Source: Ralstonia pickettii
Lineage (GTDB): Bacteria; Pseudomonadota; Gammaproteobacteria; Burkholderiales; Burkholderiaceae
Direction of reading: 5' to 3'
Assembly: GCF_001699815.1 (NCBI RefSeq)
Contig: NZ_MCGB01000025.1
Span: 248,001-312,000 of the forward strand
Length of the DNA: 64,000 bases
The translations under genes and the position numbers were made by a program. The notes below the pieces were generated by a model. The model saw nothing but the letters and a program-made list of their open reading frames with translations, was not told where the DNA came from and ran no database searches. Positions 60,218 to 64,000 of this stretch are shown here, piece after piece; position 1 is the first letter of the stretch; each line of letters starts with the position of its first letter.

Positions 60218-61869
60218 CCCGCGTCGATCTGCGTTCCTCAGCGCCGAAGTACGACGGCCCGCTGCTGCGCCTGGATGACCTGTGCGTGCATTTCGAATCC
60301 GAGCACGGCGAGGTGACGGAAGCCGTCAAGCATGTCTGCTTCGATTTGCACGCCGGCGAGCGGTTCGCGTTGGTGGGCGAATCCGGCTCGGGCAAGTCCG
60401 TCACCGCGCTATCGATCATGCGCTTGCTGGCCGACGCGCAATACAGCGGCCGCATACTGCTCGAAGGGCGCGACCTGCTGGCCGCCAGCGAGCGCGAAAT
60501 GCGCGGCCTGCGTGGCGCCGACGTCGCCATGGTGTTCCAGGAACCGATGACAGCGCTCAACCCGCTGTACACGATCGGCAACCAGATCGTCGAAACGCTG
60601 GAATTGCACGAGGGACTGGACAAGCGCGCTGCCAAGGCACGTGCGATTGCGCTGCTGGAACGCACCGGCATTGCCGAGGCGCCGCGCCGGTTTGACGCCT
60701 TCCCGCACCAACTGTCGGGTGGTCAGCGCCAGCGCGCAATGATCGCCATGGCGCTGGCGTGCTCGCCCAAGCTCCTGTTGGCCGATGAGCCGACCACCGC
60801 GCTCGACGTGACGGTGCGCATGCAGATCCTGCAGTTGCTGCGCGAACTGCAGGCCGAGTTCGGCATGGCGATCATGCTGATCACGCACGACCTGAACATG
60901 GTGCGTGCCTTCGCCGAGCGCGTCGGCGTGATGGAGCGCGGCATCCTGGTCGAAACCGGCAGCACGGCCGACGTATTTGCCGCGCCCCAACATCCGTACA
61001 CCGTGCGCCTGCTTGAGAGTCGTCCGCAGCGCGACGTGCTGCCGCTAGTGCCGCTTGCGCCCGTGCTGCTCGAAGCCGACAAGCTGACGGTCATCTACGA
61101 GCGCCATCGCCCCGGGTTTGCCGGCTGGTTCAGGGCAGATCCGTTCACCGCGGTCGATGCCGTGTCGCTGCAACTGCGCGAAGGCGAGACGCTCGGCATC
61201 GTGGGTGAATCCGGCTCCGGCAAGACCACGCTCGCGCAGACGCTGCTGGGTCTGCAAGCAGCAAAGAGCGGCGACTTGCGTTTCCTTGGCAACTCGCTGC
61301 TGCACATTTCGCGCGACGAGCGCCGCGCGGTGCGTGCGCGCATGCAGGTCGTGTTTCAAGACCCGTATGGCTCGCTGTCGCCACGCATGACGATTGAGGA
61401 GATCGTCGGCGAAGGACTGGCACTGCACCAACCGCATGTCAACGTTACAGAGCGGCGCCACCGCGTGATCGAGGCGCTGCGCGAGGTCGGCCTCGACCGC
61501 ACGGCGCTGGGCCGCTATCCGCATGAGTTTTCAGGCGGGCAGCGCCAGCGCGTCGCCATTGCCCGAGTGCTTATCCTCAAGCCGCAGCTGCTGGTGCTGG
61601 ATGAACCGACTTCGGCACTTGACGTGTCGATCCAGCAGCAGGTGCTCTCGCTGCTGTCTGCCCTTCAGAAAAAGTACAACCTGTCGTATCTGTTCATCAG
61701 CCACGACCTTGCTGTCATCCGCGCGATGTCACATCGCGTGGTGGTGATGAAGGATGGAAAAGTGGTGGAAGAGGGCGACACTGAAGCGGTATTGGCGTCG
61801 CCTTCGCACCCCTATACCTGCAAGCTAATGGCGGCGGCTTCGCTCATCCCCACCCGGGATAACCCGTAA
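60214..61869 (+). CDS. yejF: YejF-type dual ATP-binding protein
   Basis: The 551-residue ATPase has two ABC domains: Walker [11 protein letters not shown] near residue 53 and [10 protein letters not shown] near 332, each with its own signature ([15 protein letters not shown] and [15 protein letters not shown]) and Walker B. It drives the YejBE permease. The ATG at 60214 overlaps the yejE stop by 4 bp; an upstream frame from 60070 lies inside yejE. Confidence 0.95.
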   Translation: MTRVDLRSSAPKYDGPLLRLDDLCVHFESEHGEVTEAVKHVCFDLHAGERFALVGESGSGKSVTALSIMRLLADAQYSGRILLEGRDLLAASEREMRGLRGADVAMVFQEPMTALNPLYTIGNQIVETLELHEGLDKRAAKARAIALLERTGIAEAPRRFDAFPHQLSGGQRQRAMIAMALACSPKLLLADEPTTALDVTVRMQILQLLRELQAEFGMAIMLITHDLNMVRAFAERVGVMERGILVETGSTADVFAAPQHPYTVRLLESRPQRDVLPLVPLAPVLLEADKLTVIYERHRPGFAGWFRADPFTAVDAVSLQLREGETLGIVGESGSGKTTLAQTLLGLQAAKSGDLRFLGNSLLHISRDERRAVRARMQVVFQDPYGSLSPRMTIEEIVGEGLALHQPHVNVTERRHRVIEALREVGLDRTALGRYPHEFSGGQRQRVAIARVLILKPQLLVLDEPTSALDVSIQQQVLSLLSALQKKYNLSYLFISHDLAVIRAMSHRVVVMKDGKVVEEGDTEAVLASPSHPYTCKLMAAASLIPTRDNP

Positions 61870-61900
61870 AATCCACCGTTTTCGCCCTAGGGCAGTGCAG

Positions 61901-61956
61901 TTTAGATGCGCTGTTTTTGTAAGAATGCGCATCTAAAGTCATGTCTAAGTACATGA
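61901..61956. repeat. Two inverted repeats between yejF and the NlpC gene
   Basis: TTTAGATGCGC at 61901-61911 matches GCGCATCTAAA at 61927-61937 (11-bp arms, 15-nt loop). TCATGT at 61939-61944 matches ACATGA at 61951-61956. Neither has a proper T run after it, so neither is a classical terminator; they may close the yej transcript or bind a regulator of the next promoter. Confidence 0.45.
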
Positions 61957-61991
61957 TTTGCATGTGGATTCCGAGGAATTTGTAACGACCT

Positions 61992-62020
61992 TTGACAAGT
62001 CAACGTGTCACTTTTATCAT
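61992..62020 (+). promoter_or_regulatory. Near-consensus sigma-70 promoter of the NlpC gene
   Basis: TTGACA at 61992-61997, 17-bp spacer and TATCAT at 62015-62020. The -35 box lies in the palindrome TTGAC-AA-GTCAA (61992-62003), a possible operator. Predicted leader about 84 nt. Confidence 0.7.
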
Positions 62021-62110
62021 CCTGCGAGATTGTTTTAACAAGATTCGGACTGTTCTCATTTGCGGCGGCGTATGTGCGCCGCATCATTACAAGTTTCCGA
62101 GGGAGAACCA

Positions 62111-62758
62111 ATGCAGCATTTCGTACTTCATTCCATGGCGCGCCTGGCGGTAGGGGTTGTGATCGGCTGCGGCGTGATGCTGTCGAATGCAGTGCATGCT
62201 GATACGGTCTTCAAAGACACGGAAGTCCGCGCCGACGTCAAGCCCGAGGCCAAACCGGGCCTCATCTCAAACGTGATGAGCAAGACCGGCGACGTCGTCA
62301 TGAACGCTCTGGGCATGATCGGGCTGCGCTACCGTTTCGGCGGCAACACGCCGGAATCGGGCCTCGACTGCAGCGGCTTCGTCCGCTACGTCTTCAACGA
62401 TACTTTCGGCTTCCTGCTGCCGCGTCGCGCCGTGGAAATGAGCCGCGTTGGCACCAGCGTGGACACGGCGGAACTGCGTCCGGGCGATTTGGTGTTCTTC
62501 AACACCATGCGCCACACGTTCTCGCACGTCGGCATCTATATCGGCGACAACAAATTCGTGCACGCTCCCTCCACCGGCAGCAAGATCCGCGTGGATGACA
62601 TGACCGCTTCGTACTGGGTGACACGCTACAACGGCGCCCGCCGCATCGAGGGCAAGTCCGGTGCCGCAATCAAGGACGGCGCCGACAACTTTGTCGAGCA
62701 ACTCAAGCGTGTCGACCCGAATGCCGCCGGCAAGCCGCTGGCAATGTACGGCGGTTGA
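62111..62758 (+). CDS. Secreted NlpC/P60 (C40) peptidoglycan endopeptidase
   Basis: A 215-residue precursor with a signal peptide (cleavage after NAVHA, residue 30) and the NlpC/P60 triad Cys87 (GLDCSGF), His139 (FSHVGIYIG) and His151 (KFVHAPS). It probably cuts peptide stems of peptidoglycan in the periplasm. The ATG at 62111 follows GAGGGAGA; the upstream frame from 62060 is not signal-like. Its neighbour YejABEF can import peptides, so a role in wall-peptide recycling is possible. Confidence 0.93.
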   Translation: MQHFVLHSMARLAVGVVIGCGVMLSNAVHADTVFKDTEVRADVKPEAKPGLISNVMSKTGDVVMNALGMIGLRYRFGGNTPESGLDCSGFVRYVFNDTFGFLLPRRAVEMSRVGTSVDTAELRPGDLVFFNTMRHTFSHVGIYIGDNKFVHAPSTGSKIRVDDMTASYWVTRYNGARRIEGKSGAAIKDGADNFVEQLKRVDPNAAGKPLAMYGG

Positions 62759-62784
62759 TTCGCTCTGATGCGCATCACGCAATA

Positions 62785-62819
62785 GAAAAAAGCCACGCAG
62801 CTACGCGTGGCTTTTTTTT
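62785..62819. terminator. Rho-independent terminator after the NlpC gene
   Basis: GCCACGC at 62792-62798 pairs with GCGTGGC at 62805-62811; A6 precedes and T8 follows. It ends just before the left end of the IS element. Confidence 0.92.
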
Positions 62820-62880
62820 GTTCGCTGACCCGTCCTGAATAAGGTTGACACTTTTTCCCCGCCAGGGAGTGAGGGTCAAG

Positions 62881-63279
62881 ATGGACGGGCAGAAGAAGCG
62901 AACGCAGAGGGACTACACGCTGGCTTTTAAGTTGGCAGTGGTTGAGCAGGTGGAAAAAGGCGAGCTGACCTACAAAGAGGCGCAGCGACGCTATGGCATT
63001 CAGGGTCGCTCGACGGTGCTGGTATGGTTGCGCAAGCACGGACGACAGGACTGGAGCGCCTCGGCGGCGGCCAAAACCACGATGGGAAATCAAACCAGCC
63101 AGCGCAAGCCGCTCACGCCTGAGCAGCGCATCAAGGAATTGGAAGTGCAGTTGCGGGAGGCCCAAGAGAAGGCACGCCTGTTCGAGGCGGTGATCGACGT
63201 GATCCAGAAAGAGCATGGGGCGCGCGTCGTAAAAAAGCCTTCGGGCAGGTCCTCACGCAAAAGCTCGTCCAAGGGCTGA
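62881..63279 (+). CDS. IS3-family transposase OrfA
   Basis: A 132-residue DNA-binding part of the transposase with an HTH (YTLAFKLAVVEQVEKGELTY to VLVWLRKHG, about 12-55) and a leucine-zipper region (IKELEVQLREAQEKARLFEA, about 81-100). The ATG at 62881 has GGAGTGAGGG upstream; the in-frame TTG at 62845 lies in the IS end and is rejected. Joined to orfB by a -1 frameshift. Confidence 0.93.
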   Translation: MDGQKKRTQRDYTLAFKLAVVEQVEKGELTYKEAQRRYGIQGRSTVLVWLRKHGRQDWSASAAAKTTMGNQTSQRKPLTPEQRIKELEVQLREAQEKARLFEAVIDVIQKEHGARVVKKPSGRSSRKSSSKG

Positions 63280-63297
63280 GTGTGGGCAGGGCCTGCC
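63231..63297 (+). promoter_or_regulatory. Programmed -1 frameshift signal of the IS3 transposase
   Basis: The heptamer A-AAA-AAG (63231-63237) is in the orfA frame as required. Starting 6 nt later, GGCAGGTCCT (63244-63253) can pair with AGGGCCTGCC (63288-63297) as a 10-bp stem with one G-T pair, a likely stimulator. The orfA stop (63277-63279) lies in the loop. Confidence 0.75.
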
Positions 63298-64000
63298 GCT
63301 ACATTGGCATCAGCCGCCAAGCGTACTACAAACGCCAGCAAAGCGAGACACGGCAAATCGCGCGTGAGGCCAAGGTCTGTGCGTTGGTCAACCACTTACG
63401 GCTGCGCCAGCCGCGCTTGGGTACGCGCAAGCTCCAGCACGTGCTGCGCACGCCGCTGGCCGAGGCAGGCATCCAGGTTGGCCGGGATCGCCTGTTCGAT
63501 ATCCTGCGTGCAGCCCGGCTGCTGGTCGTGCCGCAGCGGGCGTATCACAAGACCACACACAGTCATCATCGCTTCCGGCGCCATCCCAATCTGCTCAAGG
63601 ACGGCCCGAACCAGGTCATCCCCACCGGGCCGGAGCAGGTCTGGGTGGCCGACATTACCTATCTGCCGACCGCCCAGCGCTGTGCGTACCTGAGTCTGGT
63701 GACTGACGCCTACTCGCGCAAGATCGTGGGCTACCGCGTGCATGACAGCCTGCATGCCGAGTCGGTCGCCCAGGCGTTGAAGATGGCGCTGAAGACGCGC
63801 CATACGCGACAGCCTCTGGTTCATCACTCGGATCGGGGCATCCAATACTGTTCAGCCGAGTACCAGCGCATCCATCAGCGGCACGGCATCACGTGCTCCA
63901 TGACCGATGGCTACGACTGCTACCAGAATGCCCTGGCCGAACGGGTCAACGGCATCCTCAAAGGGGAGTTGCTGCTCAAGCGCCCCGCCGACCTAGAGCA
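63231..64000 (+). CDS. IS3-family transposase OrfB (partial), read by -1 frameshift
   Basis: The DDE integrase part, running off the right edge. Read in the -1 frame from the slip site it contains VGRACRYIGISRQAYYKRQ, the helical region and the catalytic core: first Asp in VWVADITYL, second in HHSDRGIQY, and Glu in NALAERVNGILKGELL. A GTG at 63282 could allow separate synthesis. About 85% of the expected core is present. Confidence 0.9.

Larger units (their letters stand above)
62826..64000 (+). mobile_element. IS3-family insertion sequence, left part
   Basis: Begins at about 62826 with TG and the tract CGTCCTGAATAAGGTTGACA, consistent with a terminal repeat, then orfA and orfB. The right end is beyond the window, so the terminal repeats and target duplication cannot be checked. 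It lies immediately after the NlpC terminator and interrupts no gene on this side. Confidence 0.85.

Overview
The window is a GC-rich chromosomal segment from a betaproteobacterium, most probably a Ralstonia of the R. pickettii/R. solanacearum group. This is inferred from gene order (pyrG-kdsA-eno-ftsB, dapA-bamC, lolCD-tatD-comEC, ppiA-ppiB-lpxH), codon bias and protein character; no database search was possible. Almost everything is housekeeping or conserved accessory metabolism. The only mobile DNA is the left part of an IS3-family element at the right edge.

Layout. 1-5.7 kb: a cut-off gene, the lipoprotein exporter genes lolC-lolD, a TatD hydrolase and the DNA-uptake channel comEC. 5.8-11.0 kb: the most unusual block, a collinear set of a circularly permuted ATP-grasp enzyme, an alpha-E protein, a transglutaminase-like protease, the proteasome-like peptidase Anbu and an alpha/beta hydrolase. 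11.1-15.8 kb: pyrG, kdsA, a DUF1330 gene, eno and ftsB. 15.9-22 kb: a small lipoprotein, Hsp33 with a gamma-carbonic anhydrase, a ferritin-like DUF455 protein, a hydrolase with a palindromic operator candidate, and a three-gene redox operon (ferredoxin/flavodoxin-NADP reductase, DUF4166, DCC). 22-31.5 kb: a PHP phosphoesterase, a YciO-type protein, a site-2-like protease, trpS, a methyltransferase, dapA, bamC, a metallo-beta-lactamase-fold hydrolase, a tiny lipoprotein, a JmjC-type ribosomal oxygenase and slyD.

31.5-48.3 kb: a metallophosphoesterase with altered metal ligands, mutS, a LysR regulator, two tandem chemoreceptors with CheR-tethering tails, a MOSC/amidotransferase pair, two small lipoproteins, suhB, trmJ, cysE, lpxH, ppiB, ppiA and a TPR protein. 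48.5-62.8 kb: cysS, an AlkA-type glycosylase whose 5' end looks frameshifted, accA, tilS, the aspartokinase gene, tRNA-Ser(GCT), fabI, the yejABEF peptide importer and an NlpC/P60 endopeptidase. 62.8-64 kb: IS3-type orfA/orfB with a clear -1 frameshift signal.

How the genes work together. Several sets serve the envelope: lolCD, bamC, lpxH and kdsA for lipoprotein and LPS biogenesis, fabI and accA for fatty acids, and ftsB, YejABEF and NlpC for cell wall and peptide turnover. Others serve translation fidelity and protein folding (trpS, cysS, tilS, trmJ, slyD, ppiA/B, hslO, the ribosomal oxygenase). The Anbu cluster is the best candidate for a poorly understood system: an ATP-grasp ligase, a protease-fold partner and a self-compartmentalised peptidase suggest that a peptide is made or attached and then broken down. 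The association itself is known from comparative genomics, but its substrate is not.
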